Source of the DNA: Cohnella sp. GbtcB17
GTDB lineage: Bacteria; Bacillota; Bacilli; Paenibacillales; Paenibacillaceae
DNA length: 64,000 nucleotides
NCBI RefSeq assembly: GCF_019091135.1
Contig: NZ_JAGXJW010000001.1
Location: 48,785-112,784 of the forward strand
Direction: 5' to 3'
Both the position numbers and the translations under genes were made by a program. How positions within the stretch are numbered: position 1 is the first letter of the stretch; every line of letters begins with the position of its first letter. The notes beneath the pieces are model-generated. The model had not been told where the DNA came from and did no database searches. It saw only the letters and a list, made by a program, of their open reading frames with translations. Shown here in pieces: positions 26,481 through 34,764 of this stretch.

Positions 26481-26930
26481 GCTGTGCTGCGCCATCGGCT
26501 ATTTCTGTTTCAACCATGTATACCCCGTTGTCGGACCCAGGATCCGCTATTTTTCGGATTTATCCATTTACTCGATGCCCAACGGACCGTACGTCCGCTA
26601 ACTAGCTCAAAACGACCGCCAATGCCCCGTTTATCTCAAATAGCGTCGCCTCAGTCCGCAATGACTGCCATTTGCCCGCATCCGGCGCAGATAGCGGCTA
26701 CTCGGTCCGCCCGAAGCTGGAACCACTCGTACACGGCTTCATGGCTCGCCCCAACCTCGCGCTCAGCATAGACGTCCAGCCCAGCCTGCATATACAATGG
26801 CATCAGGCCGCTTTTGTGTGCGTTGCTACGCAAATCGTGCGTCGTCCCATGGATTTTTCGCAAACGCATACACGGGGACGAGGCCGATCCGCCATACTGG
26901 AGGAGCCGAAAGACGACGGGGGGGCCCGCA
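26481..26930. other. Intergenic stretch without a convincing gene; faint 51-bp periodicity
   Basis: About 450 bp between the nuclease terminator and the histidine kinase gene. The open frames here have no ribosome-binding sites or recognisable protein features. TCCGC starts at 26543, 26594, 26655 and 26706, i.e. intervals of 51, 61 and 51, which may be a decayed relative of the 51-bp tandem repeats found elsewhere in the window. A promoter for the kinase must lie here but I cannot place it. Confidence 0.4.
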
Positions 26931-28727
26931 TTGAAGCTTCATCTGACGAATCCGCTTACGAAAATGAAGGTCAAGCAGCAGCTCATCCTGCTGTTCCTGC
27001 TGCTCGTCAGCCCCGTGTTCGCGCTGAACTGGTATGCCAACGCGAGAGCCGAGGACATTCTCAAGCAGCATGTGACGAGCGCGTACGCGGAGCTGAGCAA
27101 GCAGAACCTCGCGCTCATGAACCGCGATATGGACACGGTCAGCCGCGTGATGACGACGCTGATCCAGCATTCGCTCATTCAATCGCTGAACCCGATGATC
27201 GGAGATACCGCTGACCGGGTGCGGCAGTACGCCGACGCCGACAAGCTGCTTTCATCCTATTCGATGGGGATGAACGGCGGCGAGGCCGTCTATTATTACT
27301 TGTACGCCTACGATCCGAACAACCGGTACGAATTCGCGCCGACGCCCTCCTCGAAGTTCAAGGCGGTGGGCGGCGTCTACTTTTACAACGACAAGCAGAA
27401 GCCCGAATGGATCGACGAGATATTGAGCAAGCGGGGCAAAGGATATCTTCGCATCATGAACGATCTGGGTTCTTCCTCCAGACCGGATACACTCGCATAT
27501 GTGCGGGCCGTGTATAGTACCAGCCAAGGTAATCAGGTCGTCGGCGTACTGGTCGCCACGAACATCAACCGCAAGCTGGTCGAATCGATGCGAACGGTCT
27601 CGCTGCCCGATAAGGGCGAGATCTACTTGACCGATTACGAGGACAGAGTGCTGGCTTCATCGACCGGACCGATCGGGGACCGGCTCGAGCTGCCGGCGGA
27701 GCTGCGCGCGGGGGACGATGTCGAGGGACAGTCCAACGTCATTACAGACGGCTATATTTACGTGCAGAGCTATCAGTATCTGGCACAGCAGAAGCTGATC
27801 TACAAGATTCCGACCCGCTCGCTGCTCCAGCAGCAGAACGAGCTGAAGTTCGTGATTCAATTGATCTCCCTCGTCTACTTCTTTTTTTGCATCGTCGTCA
27901 TGGCGTACTTCTGGCGCTCTCTGCTAACGCCGCTTCAGCGGCTCGCCGTGTTCACCAGATCGTACGTGCCGGGCAAAAAGGTGCCCGCGCAGGCGGCGAT
28001 CGACCGCAACGACGAAGTAGGCGTGCTCATGCACTCGGTCTACGGGATGGCGGGACGGCTCAACTCGCTCATCGAGGACCGCTATCTGATGGAGATCAAG
28101 CAGAAGGAAGCGCAGCTGCAGCTGCTCTATCAACAGATCAATCCGCATTTGCTGTACAATACGCTCGAGAGCATTTATTGGAAAAGCACGCTCGAGGGGC
28201 CATCCGAATCCGGCGAGATGATCAAGGAGCTGGCCCAATTGATGCGGATCGGGCTGAGCCGCGGACGCGAACTGATCACGCTCGAGGAGGAGCTCGCGCA
28301 CGCGAAGGCGTATACGAGCCTGCAGCAGAAGCGCTACGAGTACGGCTTTTCCGTTGCCTGGGATATTGACGAGCGGACGCTTGCCAACCTGATTCCGAAG
28401 ATCGTCATTCAGCCGTTAATCGAGAATGCGATTCTTCATGGCGTGCGGAATATGGGAGAGGACGGCGAGATCGCCGTCATCGCGAGCATGTCCGAGAGCA
28501 GCGTCGAGATTCGTGTCGAGGACAACGGCTACAAGGAAACCGACTACGAGGCGATCGCCCGTCTGCTCGAAGACGACGACGGAAGCGCGGGCGCGGGTTA
28601 CGGCATCCGCAATGTGCAGCAGCGTATTCGCCTGCAGTTCGGAGCCGAATACGGATTGACTTACCGGCCGCGCAAGGGCGGAGGTACGGTAGCGGGCATC
28701 GTGCTGCCCGTCAAGCGTGAATTGTAG
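26931..28727 (+). CDS. Sensor histidine kinase, YesM family
   Basis: A membrane sensor kinase of about 598 residues. TM helix 1 (LILLFLLLVSPVFAL) is followed by an extracytoplasmic Cache-like domain to about residue 305, TM helix 2 (LISLVYFFFCIVVMAYF), a HAMP linker, the His_kinase motif QINPHLLYNTLESIYWK with phosphoacceptor His406, and an ATPase domain with QPLIENAILHGV and GAGYGIRNVQQR. YesM-type kinases sense extracellular sugars or polymers and pair with YesN regulators, here encoded 14 bp downstream. The start is uncertain: TTG 26931 has a G-run 6 bases upstream, and ATG 26964 lacks a site. Confidence 0.87.
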   Translation: MKLHLTNPLTKMKVKQQLILLFLLLVSPVFALNWYANARAEDILKQHVTSAYAELSKQNLALMNRDMDTVSRVMTTLIQHSLIQSLNPMIGDTADRVRQYADADKLLSSYSMGMNGGEAVYYYLYAYDPNNRYEFAPTPSSKFKAVGGVYFYNDKQKPEWIDEILSKRGKGYLRIMNDLGSSSRPDTLAYVRAVYSTSQGNQVVGVLVATNINRKLVESMRTVSLPDKGEIYLTDYEDRVLASSTGPIGDRLELPAELRAGDDVEGQSNVITDGYIYVQSYQYLAQQKLIYKIPTRSLLQQQNELKFVIQLISLVYFFFCIVVMAYFWRSLLTPLQRLAVFTRSYVPGKKVPAQAAIDRNDEVGVLMHSVYGMAGRLNSLIEDRYLMEIKQKEAQLQLLYQQINPHLLYNTLESIYWKSTLEGPSESGEMIKELAQLMRIGLSRGRELITLEEELAHAKAYTSLQQKRYEYGFSVAWDIDERTLANLIPKIVIQPLIENAILHGVRNMGEDGEIAVIASMSESSVEIRVEDNGYKETDYEAIARLLEDDDGSAGAGYGIRNVQQRIRLQFGAEYGLTYRPRKGGGTVAGIVLPVKREL

Positions 28728-28741
28728 AAGGGGGACCCACG

Positions 28742-30058
28742 ATGTATAACATATTGATCGTCGACGACGAACCGCTCATCTGCAAAGGTCTGGGCAAGCT
28801 GCTCCAATCGTCGGGCCTCGACATCAAGGACATTTTTACGGCGGGCAGCGGCCACGAAGCGCTCGATTACTTGCGGATGGAAGACATCGACCTGCTGATC
28901 ACGGACATTCAGATGGGCGCGATGAACGGCATCGAGCTCATGCATCAGGCGAAGATCATCAAGCCTTGGGTACAGGCGATCGTCATATCCGCGCACGAAA
29001 CGTTCCAATACGCGCAGCTCGCGATCAAGCTCGGAGCCAAGGATTATATCATCAAGCCGATTAAAAGCGAGCAGTTCCTAGACTCCGTGCGCGAGGTGCT
29101 GCTTCATATGGATAAGCCGGCGCCGGCGGAGAACGATTTGCTGTCCCAGTTGCGCGAGCATTTCCGGATGGATACGCCGGCGCAGCCGCGCACGGATCGC
29201 CTGAACACTGTCTTGTCCGGCGCCTCCGAAGTGCCGGAAGAAGCGGAACTGGGCGCGCTAGGCCTCTCGGGGCCCTACTTCGCCGTCATTAAGGTGAATC
29301 TCGATCCCGATCGCGAACAATCCGGGAGCCGCTACGGCGAGGGGGACGAGGCGCTTCTTCAATACGCCGCGCTCAACATCGTCAGCGAGCTGCTGGGCAA
29401 GGACTGGCGCTACGACGCCTTTGATACGCCGGGACTCGAGGTCTCCGTGCTGCTGCAATGGGACGACGAGAGCTTCGGCGACTCCAGCGTCGACAAGATC
29501 AACCAGCTCGAGCTGATCGGCCGCAGCCTGCATCACAACATTTCCAAGTATCTCAATCTGCCCTGCGTCGTAGGCATCAGCCAGATTCTCAAGGGAGCCG
29601 CCTTCCTGCCCGCGCTCGGCGAACAGGCACGCAAGGCGATTCTGTGGAATCGCGAGCACAAGGACCATCATGTGTTTTACTACGGCGACTTCAAGTGGAG
29701 CCTGTTCGGCAAGGAGCCGACCGAGGAGGAGTGGACGGAGCAGAACAATCAGATCGTGGAGAAGGCGATGGCATACATCCAGCAAAATTTCGCGCAAAAA
29801 GGTCTGACCCTGCACGAGGTGGCGCAGCGGAATCACGTCAGTCCGAACTACTTAAGCTATCTTTTCAAAAAAAACACCGGCTTCAACCTGTGGGAGTACG
29901 TCATCAAGCTCCGGATGGAGGAGAGCAAACGTCTGCTGCAGCAGACCGATCTGCGCCGGTACGAGATCGCCGAGCGGGTCGGCTACGAATCGCCGGAACA
30001 TTTTAGCAAAATATTCAAGAAATTCTACGGAATCTCGCCGAGCGAGCTGAAGAAGTAA
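28742..30058 (+). CDS. Response regulator, YesN family (receiver plus AraC HTH)
   Basis: A 438-residue cytoplasmic regulator. The receiver domain (1-120) has the acidic pair Asp8/Asp9, phosphoacceptor Asp55 in LLITDIQMG and the Lys of DYIIKPIKS. A central linker domain and a C-terminal AraC double HTH (about 345-436: LTLHEVAQRNHVSPNYLSYLF, ending YGISPSELKK) follow. ATG 28742 lies after GAAGGGGGA. It is the partner of the YesM-like kinase just upstream and probably activates the ABC transporter genes that begin 94 bp downstream. Confidence 0.92.
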   Translation: MYNILIVDDEPLICKGLGKLLQSSGLDIKDIFTAGSGHEALDYLRMEDIDLLITDIQMGAMNGIELMHQAKIIKPWVQAIVISAHETFQYAQLAIKLGAKDYIIKPIKSEQFLDSVREVLLHMDKPAPAENDLLSQLREHFRMDTPAQPRTDRLNTVLSGASEVPEEAELGALGLSGPYFAVIKVNLDPDREQSGSRYGEGDEALLQYAALNIVSELLGKDWRYDAFDTPGLEVSVLLQWDDESFGDSSVDKINQLELIGRSLHHNISKYLNLPCVVGISQILKGAAFLPALGEQARKAILWNREHKDHHVFYYGDFKWSLFGKEPTEEEWTEQNNQIVEKAMAYIQQNFAQKGLTLHEVAQRNHVSPNYLSYLFKKNTGFNLWEYVIKLRMEESKRLLQQTDLRRYEIAERVGYESPEHFSKIFKKFYGISPSELKK

Positions 30059-30151
30059 GATCACTCACGATCCGAATAGATACGCACATATTCAGCGGAG
30101 GGCCCTTTTTCTACAATAAAGAGGAGGCAGAAAAAGAAAGAGGGAGACCGT

Positions 30152-31075
30152 ATGAATCAGACCACCGCCGTAGCCAGTCCGCTTGGCGCGGAAGCGACCA
30201 AGCCGCGGAGCCGATGGACGAAGCACTTCTGGGGCTATGCCTTCGTGCTGCCGGCCGTCGCGATTTTCCTGCTGTTCCTGTGGCTGCCGATCGTCAAGGG
30301 GATCGTGTTCAGCTTTTACCACATCGACTTCGTGAAGGGCAATACCTATGTCGGACTCGACAACTACAAGCTGATCTTCAAGGATCCGGACGTCGGGACA
30401 GCCGTGAAGAACACCTTGTATTATATGTTTTTGTGTATCGTCATCGGATTCTGGGTGCCGATCCTGTTCGCCATCTCGATCTCCGAGCTGCGCCGCTTTC
30501 AAGGCTTTGCGCGCATCGCGGCGTACCTGCCGTACGTCGTGCCGGTCGTCGTGCTCTACGGCTTGTGGCGATGGCTGTACGATCCGGTCGGCCCGTTTAA
30601 CGCGGCGCTGGAGAAGGTGGGCATCACCCCGATCAACTTCATGACCGACAAGAGCTGGTCGATGATCTCGATCGTCATCATGGAGACGTGGCAGCAGTTC
30701 GGATCCGCGATGCTCATCTATCTCGCCGCCATCCTCAGCATTCCCCGCGACTGGTACGAGGCCGCCGAGATCGACGGCGCCGGCGTCTGGCGCCGCATCT
30801 GGCACATCACGCTGCCGGCGATCCGCAATCAGATCGGCCTGCTGCTCCTCCTGCAACTGATCGGAACCTCGCAGGGCTACCAGTCCCAGCTAGCCATGCT
30901 CGACGGAGGCCCGAACAACGCAACGCTGACCTATGCGCTCTATATCGTCAAGTATGCGTTCAACAGCTTTAATTATGGCGTCGCTTCCGCCCTTGGAGTG
31001 CTTATGTTCCTTGTCCTCGGCGTGCTGGCCGTCATTCAGCACCGACTGTCAACCAGAGGAGGGAATGCGGCATGA
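30152..31075 (+). CDS. Sugar ABC transporter permease, UgpA/MalF type
   Basis: A 307-residue permease with six or so helices (FVLPAVAIFLLFLWLPIVKG at the N-terminus) and the EAA loop YEAAEIDGAGVWRRIWHITLP near residues 206-226. ATG 30152 is preceded by GAGGGAG. It overlaps the next permease gene by four bases (ATGA), so the two are translationally coupled. The N-terminal cytoplasmic tail is rich in Ala/Thr/Lys/Arg as usual for this class. The transporter is controlled by the two-component system directly upstream. Confidence 0.9.
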   Translation: MNQTTAVASPLGAEATKPRSRWTKHFWGYAFVLPAVAIFLLFLWLPIVKGIVFSFYHIDFVKGNTYVGLDNYKLIFKDPDVGTAVKNTLYYMFLCIVIGFWVPILFAISISELRRFQGFARIAAYLPYVVPVVVLYGLWRWLYDPVGPFNAALEKVGITPINFMTDKSWSMISIVIMETWQQFGSAMLIYLAAILSIPRDWYEAAEIDGAGVWRRIWHITLPAIRNQIGLLLLLQLIGTSQGYQSQLAMLDGGPNNATLTYALYIVKYAFNSFNYGVASALGVLMFLVLGVLAVIQHRLSTRGGNAA

Positions 31076-31941
31076 AAAGTACGGAACGCGGCATCGTCTC
31101 CAGCTACGATATGAAAAAGCCGCTGAACAAGACGGTCTACGTCCTGATGTGCATCGTCGTCGCCGTCATGTGCGTCAGCATGCTGTACCCGATCGCAACG
31201 GCCTTGTTCAACGGGCTTAAGGCCAACGTCGAAGTGAACTCCTTTCCGCCGCACTTCCTGCCGCAGGAATGGCACTTCGACAATTACAAGAAGGGCTGGA
31301 GCTTTATCGACCTGCCTTTGTATCTGAGAAATACGCTGCTGATCTTCGTCGGCAATATGGTCGTCACCGTCGTCGTCATCGGGTTCGCGGCGTTCAGCCT
31401 GTCGCGGCTGGATTGGCCTTACCGCAAGGCCGTCTACTACTTCTTCCTGGCGACGCTGTTCATTCCGCCGACGACGTACATCATTCCGAACTTCATCAAC
31501 CTGCGCGATTTGCACCTGATGAACACGTTCTGGGCGTTCTGGCTGCCAGCCGGGGCCAATGCGTTTTACCTGCTGCTGCTGAAGAGCTTCTTTGACGGCA
31601 TCAACCAGGAGCTGTTCGAGGCGTTCCGCGTCGACGGCGCATCCGAGCCGCGCGTCTTCTGGCAGCTGGCTTTCCCGCTGTCCGTGCCGATCTTCGCCAC
31701 GCTGGCTATTTTCGTCTTCGCAACGTCCTGGAACGACTGGTTCTGGCCGAGCATGGTCATGGGGGGCGAGCATTACCCGCTCGCGACCGCGATCAAGAAG
31801 TTCGTCATCGACGCGCGGCGGCTCGACCTGAACATCCGGTTCGCCATCCTGACGATGATTATGATTCCGCCGATCGTGATCTTCCTCATATTCCAGCGAT
31901 TTATCGTGCGGGGATTGCATCTGGGCGGCGTTAAAGGATAG
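31072..31941 (+). CDS. Sugar ABC transporter permease, UgpE/MalG type
   Basis: A 289-residue permease pairing with the one just upstream, with which it overlaps by four bases. Helices include VYVLMCIVVAVMCVSMLYPI; the EAA motif is FEAFRVDGASEPRVFWQLAFP and the C-terminus ends LIFQRFIVRGLHLGGVKG, typical of the family. GAGGAGGG lies about 8 bases before the ATG. No ATPase gene accompanies the operon, so a shared MsmX-like ATPase is expected. Confidence 0.9.
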   Translation: MKSTERGIVSSYDMKKPLNKTVYVLMCIVVAVMCVSMLYPIATALFNGLKANVEVNSFPPHFLPQEWHFDNYKKGWSFIDLPLYLRNTLLIFVGNMVVTVVVIGFAAFSLSRLDWPYRKAVYYFFLATLFIPPTTYIIPNFINLRDLHLMNTFWAFWLPAGANAFYLLLLKSFFDGINQELFEAFRVDGASEPRVFWQLAFPLSVPIFATLAIFVFATSWNDWFWPSMVMGGEHYPLATAIKKFVIDARRLDLNIRFAILTMIMIPPIVIFLIFQRFIVRGLHLGGVKG

Positions 31942-31992
31942 CGCAGCAACGACTTGGCTTAGGAGGCTGACTGCGCGGATTCGACAAGATTA

Positions 31993-32034
31993 TGTGCGCT
32001 TCTACGCAAGGCAAATGTGCGATTTTACGCACAT
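31993..32034. promoter_or_regulatory. Two tandem TGTGCG-N6-CGCA operator-like palindromes
   Basis: TGTGCG-N6-CGCA at 31993-32008 and the complete palindrome ATGTGCG-ATTTTA-CGCACAT at 32015-32034 repeat with a 23-bp offset, i.e. about two helical turns, between the permease and the binding-protein gene. They look like a two-site operator for a dimeric regulator, possibly the YesN-type protein; a role as mRNA hairpin is possible but there is no T tract. Confidence 0.45.
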
Positions 32035-32149
32035 CGACGGATCGTAAACCTGCACACGATCGAAGTAGGAATGCACATCGCGCCGGTGCAAACGCCTCCA
32101 TTATGATGAGCGTGTAACCAATTCATACCTATCGAAAAGGGGAGTTACC

Positions 32150-33613
32150 ATGCGCAAGACTTCAATAACGCTGGCCACACTGACTGCTTCGGCACTGCTG
32201 CTGTCCGCGTGCGGAGGCAACAACAACAACAACGCTTCGAGTTCCTCGTCCGCCGCGCCGGCATCGTCCTCGGCCGCGCCGTCCACAGAAGCGAGCGGCA
32301 GCGCGAGCGCCGCGCCAGCCGACGACCTTACGCAAAAGAAAGTAACGATCAGCATCTACTACCCGACGCCGGACCTCGTGGAGAAGCGGGCGCTCGAAGA
32401 CGACAAGATCAAGCGCTTTAACGAAGTGTACCCGAATGTCACGATCGTCAAGAGCGACTGGCAGTACAACCCCAACGAGATCGGCATGAAGATGGGCGCG
32501 GGCGAAGCGCCGACCTTGTTCAACACATACGCCACCGAAGGCAAATTCCTCGCGGAAAAAGGCTGGGCGGCCGACATTACGGACCTGTTCAACGCCTACC
32601 AGTACAAGGATCAGATGAACCCGATTCTGCAGGATCAGTTCATTCTCGGCGACAAGGTGTACGGCATCGCCCAGCAGGGCTACGTGACCGGCACCGTGGT
32701 CAACAAAAAGCTGCTGGACGACAAGGGCGTCGCCGTACCGGCTTACGACTGGACTTGGGACGACATGCTGAAAACGGCGCAAGCGGCCGCAGACCCGGGC
32801 AAAGGCATTGCCGGCATCGCGCCGATGGGCAAGGGCAACGAAGCCGGCTGGAACTGGACCAACTTCCTGTTCGAAGCGGGCGGCGAAATCCAAAATGTCG
32901 CGGACGGCAAAGTCACTTCGGCGTTCAATAGCGACGCGGGCGTCAAAGCGATGGAATTCTACAACAAGCTGGCATGGGAAGCCAAAGCCATTCCGAAAGA
33001 TTGGGCGCTCGGCTGGGGCGACGCGGTAGGCGCATTCGCACAAGGACGCGCCGCCATGGTTATCGCCGGCCCGGACGGTCCCGTCGACCAGGCGCTGAAC
33101 CAAGGCGGCATGAAGCCGGAGGACGTACTCGTGTACCCGATGCCGGCGGCCGAAGCCGGCGGCAAGCACACCGGCGTGCTCGGCGGCGACTTCCTCGTCA
33201 TCAATCCGAACGCCACCAAGGACGAGCAAGCGATCGCATTCCAATACGCCGTGTTCGACTACTTCTCCGACAAGGGGCTCGCTTCCGTCGAAGAGAACAT
33301 CCAGGCGCGCAAAAAAGACAACAAGTACTTCATCCCGCCGGTCATCCAGTACTTCAAGGACGACTCCGAATACGGTAAGAAGGTTCGCGACGTCTACGCC
33401 AAGTACGACAACGTCTACCAGTACAACGCCGACTCCCTGGCGCTGCTCGACGGCAAGCCGGAAGCGCAGTACAACACGCAGGACTACTACGCCACGATGA
33501 CCAACGTCATCCAGGAAGTGTTCTCCAAGAAAGGCACCGACGTCAAGGCTCAACTCGACGCCGCCGCCAAGACGATGCAGTCCAAGTTCTACGACGCGAT
33601 TAAAGTTGAATAG
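32150..33613 (+). CDS. Extracellular sugar-binding lipoprotein (family 1)
   Basis: A 487-residue substrate-binding lipoprotein. The signal peptide ends in LLSAC (lipidated Cys21), followed by an Asn and Ser/Ala-rich tether (about 22-55). The mature fold has the family 1 segments KVTISIYYPTPD, IKRFNEVYPNVTIVKSDW and AAMVIAGPDGPVDQALNQGG. ATG 32150 follows AAAAGGGGAG. It is separated from the two permease genes by 208 bp with an operator-like pair of palindromes, suggesting its own promoter and higher expression than the permeases, common for binding proteins. Confidence 0.92.
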   Translation: MRKTSITLATLTASALLLSACGGNNNNNASSSSSAAPASSSAAPSTEASGSASAAPADDLTQKKVTISIYYPTPDLVEKRALEDDKIKRFNEVYPNVTIVKSDWQYNPNEIGMKMGAGEAPTLFNTYATEGKFLAEKGWAADITDLFNAYQYKDQMNPILQDQFILGDKVYGIAQQGYVTGTVVNKKLLDDKGVAVPAYDWTWDDMLKTAQAAADPGKGIAGIAPMGKGNEAGWNWTNFLFEAGGEIQNVADGKVTSAFNSDAGVKAMEFYNKLAWEAKAIPKDWALGWGDAVGAFAQGRAAMVIAGPDGPVDQALNQGGMKPEDVLVYPMPAAEAGGKHTGVLGGDFLVINPNATKDEQAIAFQYAVFDYFSDKGLASVEENIQARKKDNKYFIPPVIQYFKDDSEYGKKVRDVYAKYDNVYQYNADSLALLDGKPEAQYNTQDYYATMTNVIQEVFSKKGTDVKAQLDAAAKTMQSKFYDAIKVE

Positions 33614-33623
33614 GTGAGACAGC

Positions 33624-33664
33624 GCGCCGTGCGGGTAAATGCCCGCGCGGCGTTTCTGTTTTTT
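33624..33664 (+). terminator. Rho-independent terminator after the binding protein gene
   Basis: CGCCGTGCGGG and CCCGCGCGGCG form an 11-bp stem (one G-U pair) with a six-base loop, then TTTCTGTTTTTT. Confidence 0.9.
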
Positions 33665-33700
33665 CCGCTGCTCAAGAGACGTTTCACCATGAGTTTAGGC

Positions 33701-33885
33701 GAAATATTCTCGGTTAAGAACAACGATCCAACTCGCCCCGGCGCTTCGCCGCAGAAGTCTCGGTTAGGAACAAACCAGGTCTCATGTATTGTAGTACCAC
33801 CGTCGAAGTCTCAGTTAGGAACAAACTAGCCATCTTGCGTTGACGTACCACCGCTGAAGTCTTGGTTAGGAATAAAATAATCGCT
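33701..33885 (+). repeat. Left array of degenerate 51-bp tandem repeats
   Basis: Four units with the core (GAAGTCT)CGGTTAGGAACAA: at 33711 (degenerate), 33761, 33812 and 33863, i.e. spaced 50, 51 and 51 bp. A further decayed copy may abut 33900-33916. On this strand the core matches the reverse complement of the right-hand array at 34765-35445, so the two arrays face each other across the nuclease gene. The array starts about 40 bp after a terminator and carries no gene. Confidence 0.85.
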
Positions 33886-33914
33886 CCACTGTCGTACCTC
33901 CGTTGAGTTCCTGG

Positions 33915-34604
33915 TCACATTTGATGTTTATACAATCTCGGCAGCACAGCGTAACTCGTAATCCGTCCACTTGGCGATAGATTCGATTTAACGAATCCTT
34001 TGGCGTCCAGCGCCTGCAATCCTATGAAGGCTGCTTGATGGCCTATTTTGAGCGCGGACATAACCTCTTTAATCTTGATGGTGCTTCTTTGCTTGCCGCA
34101 CCAGTGCAAAATGGCACGTTCATGCAGGCTTATTTCCATAGGAGGCGCTCCAGAGTTGCCATATCCCCAAGCTGACATTGCTACTAACAATGTTTGCTGA
34201 CAGCGCTTAGGTCTCTCCAGCATATCGTCTCTACTAAATCGAAGAATGTGCCAGCCATCGATGAGGAGGAGATTTTGCCGCTCCAGATTATCCGCGAACC
34301 GATATCGGTTAACATCTCTGTAATGAGTTCCGTAAGCGTCCGACTCCACAAACATTCCTCTATAAGCGCCTGGCGGTACATAGGCATTGTCAACGAATCG
34401 AATGACTCCATTGTAGTCAGCCACTTCGTATTCGGGATGGATATAATCGAGATTGCCCACGGCTGGCCACCATACGTTTTCAAGCGCCAACTTTTCATTG
34501 AATCTGTCGACATCCTTCAATCTTCTTTTGCGCTCGCCTTTGCTGTTGCGAATCGCCCGTGCCATCATTTCTTGGTAAGCTGCCTCAAATAAACGGTCTC
34601 CCAT
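33915..34604 (-). CDS. PD-(D/E)XK endonuclease-like protein (DUF559/Vsr-like) with winged helix
   Basis: A 229-residue protein. The central part resembles the Vsr/DUF559 nuclease fold found in a Firmicute family often labelled 'DNA-binding response regulator': VWWPAVGNLDYIHPEYEV, VDNAYVPPG (Asp72), FVESDAYGTHYRDVNRYRF (Glu87 and Asp89) and IDGWHILRFSRDDMLERPKR. The C-terminal 80 residues look like a winged helix (ISLHERAILHWCG to KSNLSPSGRITSYAVL). It is very likely a DNA-binding nuclease, although activity is not known for the family. ATG 34604 follows GGGAGG. It lies between two inverted arrays of one 51-bp repeat and is less GC-rich than its neighbours, which suggests a separate history. 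Confidence 0.7.
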   Translation of the reverse strand: MGDRLFEAAYQEMMARAIRNSKGERKRRLKDVDRFNEKLALENVWWPAVGNLDYIHPEYEVADYNGVIRFVDNAYVPPGAYRGMFVESDAYGTHYRDVNRYRFADNLERQNLLLIDGWHILRFSRDDMLERPKRCQQTLLVAMSAWGYGNSGAPPMEISLHERAILHWCGKQRSTIKIKEVMSALKIGHQAAFIGLQALDAKGFVKSNLSPSGRITSYAVLPRLYKHQM

Positions 34605-34629
34605 AATTAGTGCCTCCCTCGGGTAACAA

Positions 34630-34673
34630 AATAAAAAGGCCGCCTGTCCGAATAACTTCGGAGCAGACGGCCT
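34630..34673 (-). terminator. Terminator-like hairpin on the minus strand, just upstream of the nuclease gene
   Basis: Read on the minus strand, AGGCCGTCTGCTCCG pairs with CGGACAGGCGGCCT (one bulge, one mismatch) and is followed by TTTTTATTTT. It lies 26 bp before the nuclease start, so it either blocks transcripts coming from the array or acts as an attenuator of the gene. Confidence 0.6.
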
Positions 34674-34764
34674 GTGCTTCAGGCTGTAAACTTGCTGATG
34701 TTTTTAGCTTACATGACTTTAAAGAAGTAGACAAGAGGGGATTCCTATCAAGACTTGGCGCGCA

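Noticed and set aside
26672..27214. 180-codon plus-strand open frame before the histidine kinase
   Set aside because: It overlaps the kinase start in another frame, has no ribosome-binding site and no protein-like composition.
28742..33613. Missing ATPase gene as a sign of a broken ABC transporter
   Set aside because: All three sugar transporters in the window lack an ATPase gene; in this class a single MsmX-like ATPase is shared and encoded elsewhere.
33614..33829. Small ORF of 71 codons after the binding-protein gene
   Set aside because: It begins directly after the stop codon without a ribosome-binding site, passes through the terminator hairpin and then only reads the 51-bp repeats.
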